Of a stretch of 64,000 bases of DNA, positions 10,327 through 19,368 are shown in pieces. The stretch lies in contig JAHPYZ010000004.1 of the NCBI GenBank assembly GCA_019058425.1, positions 962 through 64,961 on the forward strand. The letters run 5' to 3'. This stretch comes from Promethearchaeota archaeon. GTDB taxonomy: Archaea > Asgardarchaeota > Lokiarchaeia > Sigyniarchaeales > SOKP01. Every line of letters starts with the position of its first letter. Positions within the stretch are counted from its first letter, which is position 1. Position numbers and translations under genes: made by a program. The notes beneath the pieces were generated by a model that did not search any database, was not told the origin of the DNA, and saw nothing but the letters and a program-made list of their open reading frames with translations.

Positions 10327-10959
10327 ATGCTAAATCGTTTTGAACTTCTATTTGCAATTTTAGGTGGTTGGATAGTATCTATCTTGATTTTAATACCTAT
10401 AAAACTAATATATAGAAAAAAGTTGCCTAAGGGTTCAGTCAAAATAGAAAATGTAAATGAAGATGTTGTTGTTTCTTCTGGTTATAATCCATTTTTATTA
10501 ATAGGAATGGGTATAATCTCATTTCTGAATTTTTTTGTAATAATTGTATCTATATTTGATTTTTGGAATTTTCTTTCAATCTTTTTAGCATTTGATTTTC
10601 CAAAGTGGATCAACTGGTTAGGAATAATCGGAATTTGGATACAAGATGGATGGGGTGTCGCTGTTTTTTCATATAATGTTAATTATACTCCCGCTTATAA
10701 AATAATGAAATCAAATTACATCTTAGCAACAGGAGGACCCTATAATTATATAAGGCACCCTATGTATATAGCAAAAGCAATATTAGTCATCTTCTTTTTC
10801 CTAGCAACAGGAATTTGGGTGTCACTTATTGGGGCTCTATCTTGGATAGGTTTAATTTCTCAAGCTAAAATGGAAGAGGAAGCTCTTAAAAAAAAATTTG
10901 GAAAAGTTTATGAAGATTATTTAAGTAAAACAGGTCGTTTCTTTCCTAAACGGAAATAA
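10327..10959 (+). CDS. ICMT/PEMT-family integral membrane methyltransferase
   Basis: This 210-residue protein has about five membrane helices and the C-terminal signature of the isoprenylcysteine carboxyl methyltransferase / phospholipid methyltransferase superfamily: GGPYNYIRHPMYIA near residues 135-148, followed by EEEALKKKFGKVYEDYLSKTGRFFP. In this superfamily the RHPxY segment and the downstream EE bind S-adenosylmethionine at the membrane surface. The substrate is probably a lipid, a prenylated compound or another membrane molecule. It cannot be named. The gene starts at an ATG and ends 15 bases from a convergent FAD-enzyme gene. A second protein of the same superfamily lies at 28170-28667. 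Confidence 0.8.
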   Translation: MLNRFELLFAILGGWIVSILILIPIKLIYRKKLPKGSVKIENVNEDVVVSSGYNPFLLIGMGIISFLNFFVIIVSIFDFWNFLSIFLAFDFPKWINWLGIIGIWIQDGWGVAVFSYNVNYTPAYKIMKSNYILATGGPYNYIRHPMYIAKAILVIFFFLATGIWVSLIGALSWIGLISQAKMEEEALKKKFGKVYEDYLSKTGRFFPKRK

Positions 10960-10974
10960 TATAATTAATCAATC

Positions 10975-12996
10975 TTACTCACAGTATTTTCCGGTCATAA
11001 AATTCTTCCATACATTTTCAAACCATCCAAATTCAGAAGGAATTTCTCTAACATCTTCCCATTCGATAAGTAATTGATCATTTTTCCACTGAAGTGTTTG
11101 AATTTTAGATGATAAATCTAAATTATTGTGAATAAACTTGTAATCTCTAAGATGACTTGGAGGTATTATATACATTTCTGATAAAGAATCATTCAACTCT
11201 TCTCGCAAAATTAAGTATGCGCCTCTACTTCTTCCGTTTAAAAGATGATAATTTAAAATAGCTTTTAAAAAGAAAAACTGAGTGAATAAAGCATCTCTTA
11301 CTCTATAAAAATCAATAATTTCCTTTTGGGTATTTAAAACTATTGATCTTATGATATTATTTAATTGTATTTGAATTTTATCAATTTCAGACTGCAAATC
11401 CTTCAAGGGACGAAAAATTGTTGCATATTTTGACATCCTATTTTGAATTTGATCTAGAAGAACACTTAGTGTTAATTTATTCTCACTTGGAGCATTTTCT
11501 ATTAAGGTTTTAAGGTTTTCTCTCATATTTAATAGTTCTAGTTTGAGAATTTTTTGAAAACGCTCAGATTCTATTATTTGATATTTATACTCTGAGTCTG
11601 CAATTTTTTGTGAAACCCTTAATCCCCCTACTTGCCCTGCATTCAATGCAGCTCCCCCAGGTCTGTGAATTCCATGACTACCATTAATCTCTCCTATAGC
11701 AAAAAGGTGTTTTACTGTTGTCGATTCCCACCATAAATCACATGATATTCCGCCATTAAGATGTTGATTACATAATGCTATTTCTAAAGGTTCAGTCGTT
11801 ATGTCTATATCATGTTCCATATAAACTTTAATTGCTTGTTCGTTTAAATTCCTAAGGCGTTCAATTGGGGTATCAGCTAATGCGTTTGATTTAGTTAAAT
11901 ACTCCTTTGCTATGGGATGTAGTTCTTCTAGATTAAAGCCTTTAGGATTCTTTGTATAATCCAAGAAAACACGTCGGTTTAAGGTTACAGTTTCATGGAA
12001 GACTGCTAAATCTATCAGAGAAGAGCCATAGCTTTCAATTAAATTTGCATTAAAAGGCCACTGATAACCCTTTAAAAAAATAGATTTCGATAATTCTGTA
12101 AAAGTAGGAAAAATTCCTTCCAGAAATTCAATTTCATTATTAATAGCATCCAATGAATAATATCGAGGAATCACTTGTTGGTATGAACCAGAAACATTCC
12201 AACGGAACTTAACTGATGCCAAACCAAATTGAGATTCAGTTAAGTTTTGAAGTTTACATCCAGCTTCAATTGCTAAACTTGTAGTCCCCTTCTGAGACCG
12301 TGGATATACTGAATTTCTATATAAAATAGCAGGTCCTCCAGTTGCAATGATAATATTCCTTGCTTTAAAAATTCTGAGTGACGATAGAAAGTTTTCTACA
12401 TTCTTTTCTACTGATAGATCATCGAATTTTAAAAATATTACTCCAATTGCTTCCGATTGTCCAGAAGTATCATCAACGAGGATTTTTATAGCATAATGTT
12501 TATCAAAAATTTTAATATTTTTCTCTTTAACTGCTTTTAGTAAGCAATCTCCCATTTTTTGGGATGTAAAAGGTCCTATTGATGTTGCTCTCTGTTTTGG
12601 ATCGTTATCAGTTTTGTATCCTACAAAACCTCCATATTTATCATAGGGAAAAGGAACTCCAAGTTGAACCAAATGAAAAAATTCTGTGAGAGAATTGGTT
12701 GCTTCAATTAAAGCAATATCACCATGCATTGCTCCTCCAGCACAGAGATCTTTAGCCATTTCATAAGGAGAATCCGCTTGATCTCCATATATTGCTAGCT
12801 TATAATAAGTTTGCTTATCAGATCCGGCATTAAATGATGTTCCACCACCTAATTTTTCAGTAATTATTGCGATTTTTGAAGCATCTATACCTTCAAGCGC
12901 TAAATGAAGCGCGCAATTTAATCCTGCAGCACCAGATCCGATTATTATCGTATTATATTCTTTATTTTCAAGATCTTTGATATTAAAATCATTCAT
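10975..12996 (-). CDS. FAD-dependent oxidoreductase, fumarate reductase/L-aspartate oxidase flavoprotein family
   Basis: This 673-residue flavoprotein begins with a dinucleotide-binding fold (NTIIIGSGAAGLNCALHLA, about residues 15-33). It continues with the FAD_binding_2 features GGTSFNAGSDK, NIIIATGGPAILYRNSVYPRSQKG and a late GGISCDLWWEST...LFAIGEINGSHGIHRPGGAALNAGQ block. That last block matches the substrate-site/FAD end of succinate dehydrogenase, fumarate reductase, APS reductase and aspartate oxidase flavoproteins. The last 200 residues form the helical capping region. No iron-sulfur or membrane-anchor subunit lies next to it, so the electron partner is unknown. The ATG at 12996 gives a short lead before the Rossmann fold. 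It is divergent from the 13058 gene. Confidence 0.82.
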   Translation of the reverse strand: MNDFNIKDLENKEYNTIIIGSGAAGLNCALHLALEGIDASKIAIITEKLGGGTSFNAGSDKQTYYKLAIYGDQADSPYEMAKDLCAGGAMHGDIALIEATNSLTEFFHLVQLGVPFPYDKYGGFVGYKTDNDPKQRATSIGPFTSQKMGDCLLKAVKEKNIKIFDKHYAIKILVDDTSGQSEAIGVIFLKFDDLSVEKNVENFLSSLRIFKARNIIIATGGPAILYRNSVYPRSQKGTTSLAIEAGCKLQNLTESQFGLASVKFRWNVSGSYQQVIPRYYSLDAINNEIEFLEGIFPTFTELSKSIFLKGYQWPFNANLIESYGSSLIDLAVFHETVTLNRRVFLDYTKNPKGFNLEELHPIAKEYLTKSNALADTPIERLRNLNEQAIKVYMEHDIDITTEPLEIALCNQHLNGGISCDLWWESTTVKHLFAIGEINGSHGIHRPGGAALNAGQVGGLRVSQKIADSEYKYQIIESERFQKILKLELLNMRENLKTLIENAPSENKLTLSVLLDQIQNRMSKYATIFRPLKDLQSEIDKIQIQLNNIIRSIVLNTQKEIIDFYRVRDALFTQFFFLKAILNYHLLNGRSRGAYLILREELNDSLSEMYIIPPSHLRDYKFIHNNLDLSSKIQTLQWKNDQLLIEWEDVREIPSEFGWFENVWKNFMTGKYCE

Positions 12997-13057
12997 ATTT
13001 TATTATAATATCAATTATATATATTATATAAAAAACTGATTATTATTTGTTGTTAAA

Positions 13058-13552
13058 ATGAATAAAATCTATAATTGGAAACTAAAAGATACTGTTATTA
13101 TTGATCTTTTTTACATAATCTCCTTTATCGGGATTATAATTTTACTTGGTATTATATCAATCATCTATTTAATGATTTTCATTTTTTTTTATATTTTAAT
13201 GAATTTATTATTAGCAATTATTTGTCATGATTGTCCTCATCAAGGTCATTTCTGTCCCGGACCAAGTCAATTGCTATTTGGTGCTCTACTCTCAAAAAAG
13301 TTGATTAAAAAAGAAAAAATTAGCCGAAAAACGATGAGAATTACTTTAGTATTTTATGTCTTAATAGGAATGGGTAATTTTATTTTTAGCTTTATAGTGA
13401 TAATTATTTCATTATGGTCATCTTTATTTTTGATTACACTAATCCCTCCCTTTTGCTTCCTCATATATGCAACAATAGCGTGGCCAATTCTATGCCCAAA
13501 ATGTAGTAATAAAGAGAATTGCCCAGTAAGAAATTTCAAAAAATATTTTTAA
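13058..13552 (+). CDS. Polytopic membrane protein with paired Cys-rich motifs, unknown function
   Basis: The protein has 164 residues and about four to five membrane helices. Two cysteine clusters stand out. CHDCPHQGHFCPGP (about residues 57-70) follows the first two helices, and CPKCSNKENCPVRN lies at the C-terminus after the last helix. The arrangement Cx2Cx5C and Cx2Cx5C, both next to the membrane and with His nearby, suggests a metal or iron-sulfur site, but no known family was recognised. It starts 61 bases from the divergent FAD enzyme and ends 14 bases before a convergent SDR. Function is unassigned. Confidence 0.65.
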   Translation: MNKIYNWKLKDTVIIDLFYIISFIGIIILLGIISIIYLMIFIFFYILMNLLLAIICHDCPHQGHFCPGPSQLLFGALLSKKLIKKEKISRKTMRITLVFYVLIGMGNFIFSFIVIIISLWSSLFLITLIPPFCFLIYATIAWPILCPKCSNKENCPVRNFKKYF

Positions 13553-13566
13553 TTCATATTAAAAAA

Positions 13567-14367
13567 TCATAATCGGTGAAGATGAAATCCCCCATCTATT
13601 TCCAAAATTGTACCTGTAGAGAAGGGTATTGACCCACTTACAATAGCAACTACTGGTTTCGCAATATCAATTGGTGTTCCCCATCTTCTAATTGGAGAAA
13701 CGCCTTCATTAATTAACTTATCATATGCATCATGCCTAGGTTTTGTTAAAGGTGTATCTATAATACCTGGAGATATTTCAAACACCGGAATTCCTTCTTC
13801 TGCTAATCTTACAGCAAAAAGTTTAGTCATCATTATCATTCCCGCTTTGGAAATACAGTATTCCCCCCTATTGAGTGAAACTGTGTATCTGTTTATAGAA
13901 GATATATTTATAATATATGGTTGATAATCATCCTTGAGAGTCTTCTTAAGCTGAATCATCCATTTAGCTATGGTTTGAGTTAAGAAAAAAGGACCTTTAA
14001 GATTGATTCCCATTACTCTATCATAGGAATCTTCAGTCATTTCTAAGATATCTCCTCTCTTAATTGGTCCAACTCCAGCATTATTTACTAATACATCTAT
14101 ACGATTGAATTGCTTCCTAATTCCATCAATTAATTTTATTCGATCTTCTTTTTTTCCTACATTAGCTTGAATATAGATGTATTTATCTTCGAAATCTTCC
14201 TTAAATATGCCTTTTAGCTTATTTTTATAGTCAACAGATAGTTCTTTCGTTGAAGATCCATTAATAACTACTGAAAATCCAATTTTAGCAAGTTCTAGAA
14301 CGATGCCCTCTCCTATTCCATGAGTACTACCCGTTACTAATGCCACTTTTTTATTATCGGTATCCAT
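13567..14367 (-). CDS. Short-chain dehydrogenase/reductase, FabG-like
   Basis: The motifs are those of the 3-oxoacyl-(ACP) reductase-like classical SDRs: TGSTHGIG near the start, NNAGVGP in the middle, NISS(INR) with the catalytic Ser, the YCISK Tyr/Lys pair, and SPGIIDTPL then GTILEIDGGF at the end. It should catalyse NAD(P)-linked oxidoreduction of a hydroxyl or keto compound in the cytosol. The frame can be extended to a TTG at 14406, but the added residues look like translated AT-rich leader, so the ATG at 14367 is chosen. It is convergent with the Cys-rich membrane protein. FabG-like SDRs are too broad to assign a substrate. Confidence 0.85.
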   Translation of the reverse strand: MDTDNKKVALVTGSTHGIGEGIVLELAKIGFSVVINGSSTKELSVDYKNKLKGIFKEDFEDKYIYIQANVGKKEDRIKLIDGIRKQFNRIDVLVNNAGVGPIKRGDILEMTEDSYDRVMGINLKGPFFLTQTIAKWMIQLKKTLKDDYQPYIINISSINRYTVSLNRGEYCISKAGMIMMTKLFAVRLAEEGIPVFEISPGIIDTPLTKPRHDAYDKLINEGVSPIRRWGTPIDIAKPVVAIVSGSIPFSTGTILEIDGGFHLHRL

Positions 14368-14507
14368 AAAATAATATTTATTTGAGTTTATTAAAAATAT
14401 TTTCAAATAACCATGAAATAATGAATTTAAAAGATTAAATATATGAAGCTATCTATCATAAAATAATACTCAAATTTATGAAAATTAACATTATGTGATG
14501 ATTTAAA

Positions 14508-16184
14508 ATGAGACGATTTGCTAGTATTGATTTTTTACGAGGAATTGCAATTTTCTTAATGTTATTTTTGCATACTATAACTCATGTATTAGACATTGAT
14601 GGATTACTCGCTCAGATTGACAACATAGTACTAATAAATATCGTAGCATTTATCGTTTTACCTTTTTTAGGTGGCTTAGCAGGTTTTTTCTTGATGGTGT
14701 CAGCAATAGGTAATATAGTTAGCATGTACAGACACTTACAAGCTGGACGAAGTGTAAGAGATTTAATAATAAGACAGATAATGGGTGGTGTTTTATTGTT
14801 GATTTTTGCCATGATTTCTGAGAGTATCTTTAGTGTTCATGGAGCTATTGCAAATCTAATGAAAGCGTTAGATGATGTTTCTACATGGAATTGGCAAGTA
14901 ATCCTATATCGAGGTTATCATTTTGAAACAATCCATACTATTGCTTGGTGTATTATTCTTAATGGTGTTGTCCAAGGAATTCTTTCTCGGAATGATGCTT
15001 GGAAAAATCCCAATAAACTTATAAAAAGTTATATGATCCTTATCGTAATAATTGTAGCACTCACACCTCTCATGTGGTGGCTTGTAGATTTAGCAATTCC
15101 AGGATATCCATGGGCTGATAATCCTGTCACAGGTGTGGATGTGCAATATCCGTACCTAGGAAGGTCGCCATGGTGGGAATTTATCACGCATTTTTTTCTA
15201 AATGCGGTTGCTGGTAGAGAAGAACCTATTTTCCCTTATTTAGCAGTATCATTCATGGGAAGCATAATTGGGATCACATTATCTCAAGATCGAAAAGAAA
15301 TAAGACGTGATTTCCCGAAAAAAGTGATGCAGATAGGAGCTATAGTATTTCTAATTGGTGTTATTGGAATTTTAATTAATCTGGGCGTTATGGGTATTGA
15401 TGCATTCTTAGAGTTATGGCCAAATCTCCCATTTCACCGAAATTGGGTTCCTGAACATCCAAATAATCCTGTGCCAGTCTTAGGATGGCTTTTCCAATTT
15501 ATGAGTCTTAATGGAGCTGCGATTTGTCTTATTATGGTTGTTGTTCGAGTCGTCGAATTTCGAGGTCGTGGAAAGGAATTTGCTGATAAAACACGATTTT
15601 TCCGTCGATTTGGATTCATCGCTTTCACAATTTATAATATTCAGTGGATTTATTTCTTAATATGGTTTATAATTTCATCAACTATATATGGACAACCATA
15701 TTTACACCTCGATTGGGCAGGCACTTTCTTAACGATGGCTATTAGCATCTTGATTTTACATGGTATTTTACTTCTTTGGGAAAAAGCTAAGTACACTGGA
15801 AGTTTAGAATGGACAATGGGTATAATTGCTGCGCAGATTATCCCTACTAGGAAAGTTGAAGGTAAATGGTGGCAGTCGGGACAACTAAATGTAGAAAAAG
15901 CTTTCTATAATGCTGAATGGCTAAATGTTATAGAAAAGGAGGAGATACGCCATGATTTACATTCAGATTCTAAATTTGCTTACAAGATGTCCTTCTTTGG
16001 GTTCCTTTTCTTCCCTGTTTCATTTATAACATTTATTATCGCTAGAGGTTCTATAAGAACAGAGCAAGAAAATACCTACAACAAAAGAGCGAAATTAATA
16101 TCATTAATAGGGATTATTTTCTTCTTTATATGGTTAGTTCTCTCCTGTTTATTTAGCCTTTCAGACTTGGGGATCTCACTTTAA
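14508..16184 (+). CDS. HGSNAT/DUF1624-type membrane acyltransferase
   Basis: The 558-residue multi-pass protein starts RRFASIDFLRGIAIFLMLFLH, the N-terminal signature of DUF1624 and heparan-alpha-glucosaminide N-acetyltransferase (HGSNAT) relatives. A second family feature is FETIHTIAWCIILNGVVQGIL near residues 138-158, whose His lies where the family's catalytic His is expected; FPYLAVSFMGSIIGI follows around 240. In HGSNAT the enzyme moves an acetyl group from cytosolic acetyl-CoA across the membrane onto a terminal glucosamine. By analogy this may modify an extracellular or lipid-linked sugar. The C-terminal 130 residues carry two to three more helices. The gene stands just upstream of a GH3 glycosidase, which supports a role with sugars. 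Confidence 0.75.
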   Translation: MRRFASIDFLRGIAIFLMLFLHTITHVLDIDGLLAQIDNIVLINIVAFIVLPFLGGLAGFFLMVSAIGNIVSMYRHLQAGRSVRDLIIRQIMGGVLLLIFAMISESIFSVHGAIANLMKALDDVSTWNWQVILYRGYHFETIHTIAWCIILNGVVQGILSRNDAWKNPNKLIKSYMILIVIIVALTPLMWWLVDLAIPGYPWADNPVTGVDVQYPYLGRSPWWEFITHFFLNAVAGREEPIFPYLAVSFMGSIIGITLSQDRKEIRRDFPKKVMQIGAIVFLIGVIGILINLGVMGIDAFLELWPNLPFHRNWVPEHPNNPVPVLGWLFQFMSLNGAAICLIMVVVRVVEFRGRGKEFADKTRFFRRFGFIAFTIYNIQWIYFLIWFIISSTIYGQPYLHLDWAGTFLTMAISILILHGILLLWEKAKYTGSLEWTMGIIAAQIIPTRKVEGKWWQSGQLNVEKAFYNAEWLNVIEKEEIRHDLHSDSKFAYKMSFFGFLFFPVSFITFIIARGSIRTEQENTYNKRAKLISLIGIIFFFIWLVLSCLFSLSDLGISL

Positions 16185-16218
16185 AAAAATTTTACCATAA
16201 AATTTACTTTTAATCTAC

Positions 16219-16228
16219 TTTTTTTTTT
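16219..16228 (+). terminator. Oligo-T (T10) terminator after the acyltransferase gene
   Basis: Ten consecutive T lie 35 bases past the stop at 16184 and before the ribosome-binding site of the GH3 gene. No hairpin precedes them. This suggests that the acyltransferase and the glycosidase are, at least in part, separately transcribed. Confidence 0.5.
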
Positions 16229-16271
16229 ATCATTATCTTTAATATTACTATTTTAATTAGGAGCAATAGGG

Positions 16272-18314
16272 ATGATTGAAGTTAAAAAAGGTATGAGTGA
16301 AAAAGAAATAGAAGATTATGTGAATTATGTACTTAATCAGATGAGTTTAGAAGAAAAAGTAGACCAAATGAAAGGAAAGAGATTTTTGTTTAAAGTTATA
16401 CAAGATAGAGGTGTAGGAAAACGGACATATGATGGAGCAGGTTCTAGAAGGTTTAATATTCCTTCTTTTGAGTTTACTGATGGCCCGCGAGGAGTTATTA
16501 TACCAGGTTCTACTTGCTTTCCAGTTTCAATGGCGAGAGGAGCATCTTGGGATCCTGATTTAGAGGAACGTATTGGGAATGTAATTGGGAGAGAAACCAG
16601 AGCTCATGGGGGTAATCTTTATGGTGGAGTATGTATCAATCTCTTGCGCCATCCAGCTTGGGGTAGAGCTCAGGAAACCTATGGAGAGGACCCATTTTTA
16701 ATTGGAGAGTTTGGAGCCGCCTTAACCCGAGGTGTACAAAAACATAATGTAATGGCGACTGCTAAACATTTCGCGGCAAATAGCATTGAAAAGGCACGTT
16801 TCAAAGTAAATGTGAAAATAGATGAGCGAACTCTTCGTGAAGTATATCTACCTCATTTCAAACGATGTGTTGATGAAGGATGTGCCACTATAATGAGTGC
16901 ATATAATAAGGTTCGAGGTAAATACTGTGGACATAATGATTATTTATTGCGTGATATTTTAAAAGGAGAGTGGGGTTTTAAAGGATTTGTCCACTCTGAT
17001 TGGATGTATGGAGTAAAAGATACTGTTGGTGGAGTAACTGGAGGATTAGATGTAGAAATGCCTCGAGCAAAATATTACAAATATAAAAAAATTAAAAGTG
17101 CTTTAAATAATGGAGAAATTACAGAAGAGATGATTGATGAAGCTGCAAAGCGTGTAATGAGAACAATTCTTAAATATACCACTAGAGAAGATCCTCAAAA
17201 TTATGGTGAGGATCTGATCGGATGTGATGAGCACTATAAACTAGCATTAGAAGCTGCAGAAAGAAGCATGGTCCTTCTTAAAAATGATAGCGTAATTTTA
17301 CCTTTGGATAAAAATGAAATTAAGAAATTAACTATTTTTGGAAAGTATGCTAGCGTTAAAAATATAGGAGACTATGGTAGTAGCGCTGTATCAGTTAAAG
17401 AAGTTAGCACCCCCCTAAAAGGACTAAGAAAATACTTAGGGGATTCTATAGAAATTGTTGGCAGTAATGGAAAAGATCTTACTCTAGTAAAAGAATTAGT
17501 TAAAGAAGCGGATGTATCAGTTGTTATCGTTGGACTAAATTGGAGGGATGAGGGAGAATATATTAAAGAATTAAGAATCGGTGGGGATCGAGACAATCTT
17601 TCCTTACACGATAAAGATATTGAATTAATTAAGACTGTTGCTTCTGAAACTGAAAACTGTATAGTAGTCCTGATTGGTGGTAGCGCAATCACGATGGAAG
17701 AATGGAAAGATCAAGTACCTGCAATACTAATGGCTTGGTATTCTGGAGTAGAAGGAGGTAATGCGTTAGCCAAAATCCTTTTTGGAGAGGTGAATCCAGG
17801 AGGAAAATTGACTTTTACAATTCCTAAAGATCCTCAAGATTTACCTTTTTTCGATAAAAATGCAGATGAGATTGAATATGGATATTATCATGGTTATACT
17901 CTTTTTGATAAAGAAAACTATGAATTGGCATTTCCTTTTGGATTTGGATTAAGTTATACTACATTTTCTTATGGCAATATCCAAGTTGAAGTAAATAATG
18001 ATAGAATCATAGGTTCTATAGAGGTCAAAAATACTGGAGATGTTGCTGGAGATGAAGTTGTTCAATTATATATTGGATTTGAAAAATCTCAAATTGATCG
18101 CCCTATCAAACTCTTGAAGGGATTTAAACGCATATCATTAGAACCTAATGAAACAAAAAATGTCAAAATCGAAGTTCCAACAAGAAATCTTGCTTGGTAT
18201 AATCAAGAATCGAAATCATGGGAAATTGAAAAGATAGAATATACCCTTTATATGGGAGGAACTTCAAAAAAGGAAGATCTACAATCTATCCAATTCATTA
18301 TACAAAATAAATAA
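16272..18314 (+). CDS. Glycoside hydrolase family 3, beta-glucosidase-like
   Basis: This 680-residue enzyme has the three-domain GH3 layout. The N-terminal TIM-barrel-like domain (about 1-310) has FTDGPRG, the RHPAWGRAQETYGEDP substrate block, AKHFAAN, and the catalytic Asp in GFKGFVHSDWM (about residue 243). A GH3_C alpha/beta domain (about 330-560) includes LLKND and the AWYSGVEGGNALA...GEVNPGGKL block, and an Fn3-like C-terminal domain ends near 675. It should hydrolyse beta-linked glucosides or similar oligosaccharides with retention. No signal peptide is visible, so it acts on imported sugars. The start is an ATG preceded by AGGAG about 8 bases upstream. It is convergent, 10 bases apart, with a Gfo/Idh/MocA dehydrogenase gene. 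Confidence 0.93.
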   Translation: MIEVKKGMSEKEIEDYVNYVLNQMSLEEKVDQMKGKRFLFKVIQDRGVGKRTYDGAGSRRFNIPSFEFTDGPRGVIIPGSTCFPVSMARGASWDPDLEERIGNVIGRETRAHGGNLYGGVCINLLRHPAWGRAQETYGEDPFLIGEFGAALTRGVQKHNVMATAKHFAANSIEKARFKVNVKIDERTLREVYLPHFKRCVDEGCATIMSAYNKVRGKYCGHNDYLLRDILKGEWGFKGFVHSDWMYGVKDTVGGVTGGLDVEMPRAKYYKYKKIKSALNNGEITEEMIDEAAKRVMRTILKYTTREDPQNYGEDLIGCDEHYKLALEAAERSMVLLKNDSVILPLDKNEIKKLTIFGKYASVKNIGDYGSSAVSVKEVSTPLKGLRKYLGDSIEIVGSNGKDLTLVKELVKEADVSVVIVGLNWRDEGEYIKELRIGGDRDNLSLHDKDIELIKTVASETENCIVVLIGGSAITMEEWKDQVPAILMAWYSGVEGGNALAKILFGEVNPGGKLTFTIPKDPQDLPFFDKNADEIEYGYYHGYTLFDKENYELAFPFGFGLSYTTFSYGNIQVEVNNDRIIGSIEVKNTGDVAGDEVVQLYIGFEKSQIDRPIKLLKGFKRISLEPNETKNVKIEVPTRNLAWYNQESKSWEIEKIEYTLYMGGTSKKEDLQSIQFIIQNK

Positions 18315-18324
18315 AATAATTATT

Positions 18325-19350
18325 CTACAATTTTTCTATTTGTTCCTTTTTTCCTGTTTCAGATGATTTATATAGTGCAGATATCAATCTTAGAACTTTG
18401 GAGCTTTCTTCAACTGTATTAAAATAAGGTTTATCATAAAGTATCCAGTCTCCAAATGCTTTTGCAGATCTCCCAAAATGGGAGATACCTTTTGTATCTT
18501 TTTTTATCTTGTATTTTTTAACCCCTTTCCACTTAATTGAAGAAAACGGCCAAACTCCTTTGTAATAGCCTCTTCCTTTTTTCCCAAATATTTGTAATTC
18601 TGTTCTTATTTTTAAAATACTCATAGGAGGTGTTACAAATAAAGAGTCATTTATTTGTGCGTAAACTTCATTTTCAAATTCCACAATCCCAAAACCAACA
18701 TCTTCTACTTCAATATTCTTAAATTTTACAGTATCAATCTTCCCCATTACTGATATAGGTTCTCCTAAGGCCCATATCATTATATCTATAGTATGTGAAC
18801 CATGAGTTATTAGTGTCCCACCTCCAGCTAATTCTTTTTTAGCTCGCCATGGACCTTTTTCAAAGTAAGATTCATTCCTACTGAAAAAAATATTGCAATT
18901 TGCATAATAAACCTCTCCTAAATGATTATTTTGAATACCTGAAACTAAACGGTAGCAATTATGGTCATATCTGTGCATATAATTAAAACCAAGTTTCAAA
19001 TCCCCATACTTTTTATCTAAATCCCTAATTTCTCTAGCATCTTCTAATGAGTGAGCAACGGGTTTTTCGCAATGCACATGCTTTCCATTTTCAAATGCTT
19101 GTTTTATCATGGATTTATGTAAATGATGAGGAGTAGCTATATAGGCAATATCGAAATCTTCATTTTGATACATTTTTTCGGCATCAGTATAAGCATGCTT
19201 TTTGCCTACCATTCTAATAGCTCTATTCAAATTTAAATCGGTAGCTGCTACGATTTCTATATTTTTCACAAATCTAGTTGCTAATTTATAGTCATTTGCA
19301 CTATATCCACAGCCTATTACTCCAATTTTTACAGCTTTTTTAATAGATAT
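18325..19350 (-). CDS. Gfo/Idh/MocA-family sugar oxidoreductase
   Basis: The N-terminal Rossmann motif GVIGCGYSA, the EKPVAHSLEDAREI motif (EKP, catalytic Lys) and the GGGTLITHGSHTIDIMIWALG block identify an NAD(P)-dependent dehydrogenase of the glucose-fructose oxidoreductase/inositol dehydrogenase family. These enzymes oxidise or reduce sugars, inositols or 3-keto sugars. The first standard start codon, GTG at 19269, would cut off the GVIGCG nucleotide-binding motif. The frame is open from 19356 and holds no ATG/GTG/TTG, but ATA at 19350 lies 6 bases after GGTGA and gives a typical MSIKKAVKIGVIGCG N-terminus. It lies 18 bases after the ThuA-like gene on the same strand, so the two form an operon. 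Confidence 0.87.
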   Translation of the reverse strand: MSIKKAVKIGVIGCGYSANDYKLATRFVKNIEIVAATDLNLNRAIRMVGKKHAYTDAEKMYQNEDFDIAYIATPHHLHKSMIKQAFENGKHVHCEKPVAHSLEDAREIRDLDKKYGDLKLGFNYMHRYDHNCYRLVSGIQNNHLGEVYYANCNIFFSRNESYFEKGPWRAKKELAGGGTLITHGSHTIDIMIWALGEPISVMGKIDTVKFKNIEVEDVGFGIVEFENEVYAQINDSLFVTPPMSILKIRTELQIFGKKGRGYYKGVWPFSSIKWKGVKKYKIKKDTKGISHFGRSAKAFGDWILYDKPYFNTVEESSKVLRLISALYKSSETGKKEQIEKL

Positions 19351-19356
19351 AAAAAA

Positions 19357-19361
19357 TCACC
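19357..19361 (-). promoter_or_regulatory. Ribosome-binding site that decides an ATA start
   Basis: On the minus strand GGTGA falls 7 bases after the stop codon of the ThuA-like gene and 6 bases before ATA at 19350. No ATG, GTG or TTG follows it in the right frame before the Rossmann motif. It therefore marks the likely start of the Gfo/Idh/MocA gene. Confidence 0.5.
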
Positions 19362-19368
19362 GTTTTTA

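Noticed and set aside
10010..14507. DppBCDF-type permease or ATPase genes near the giant binding protein
   Set aside because: None of the neighbouring genes has transporter permease or Walker A/B ABC features; the MFS gene at 26601 is unrelated.
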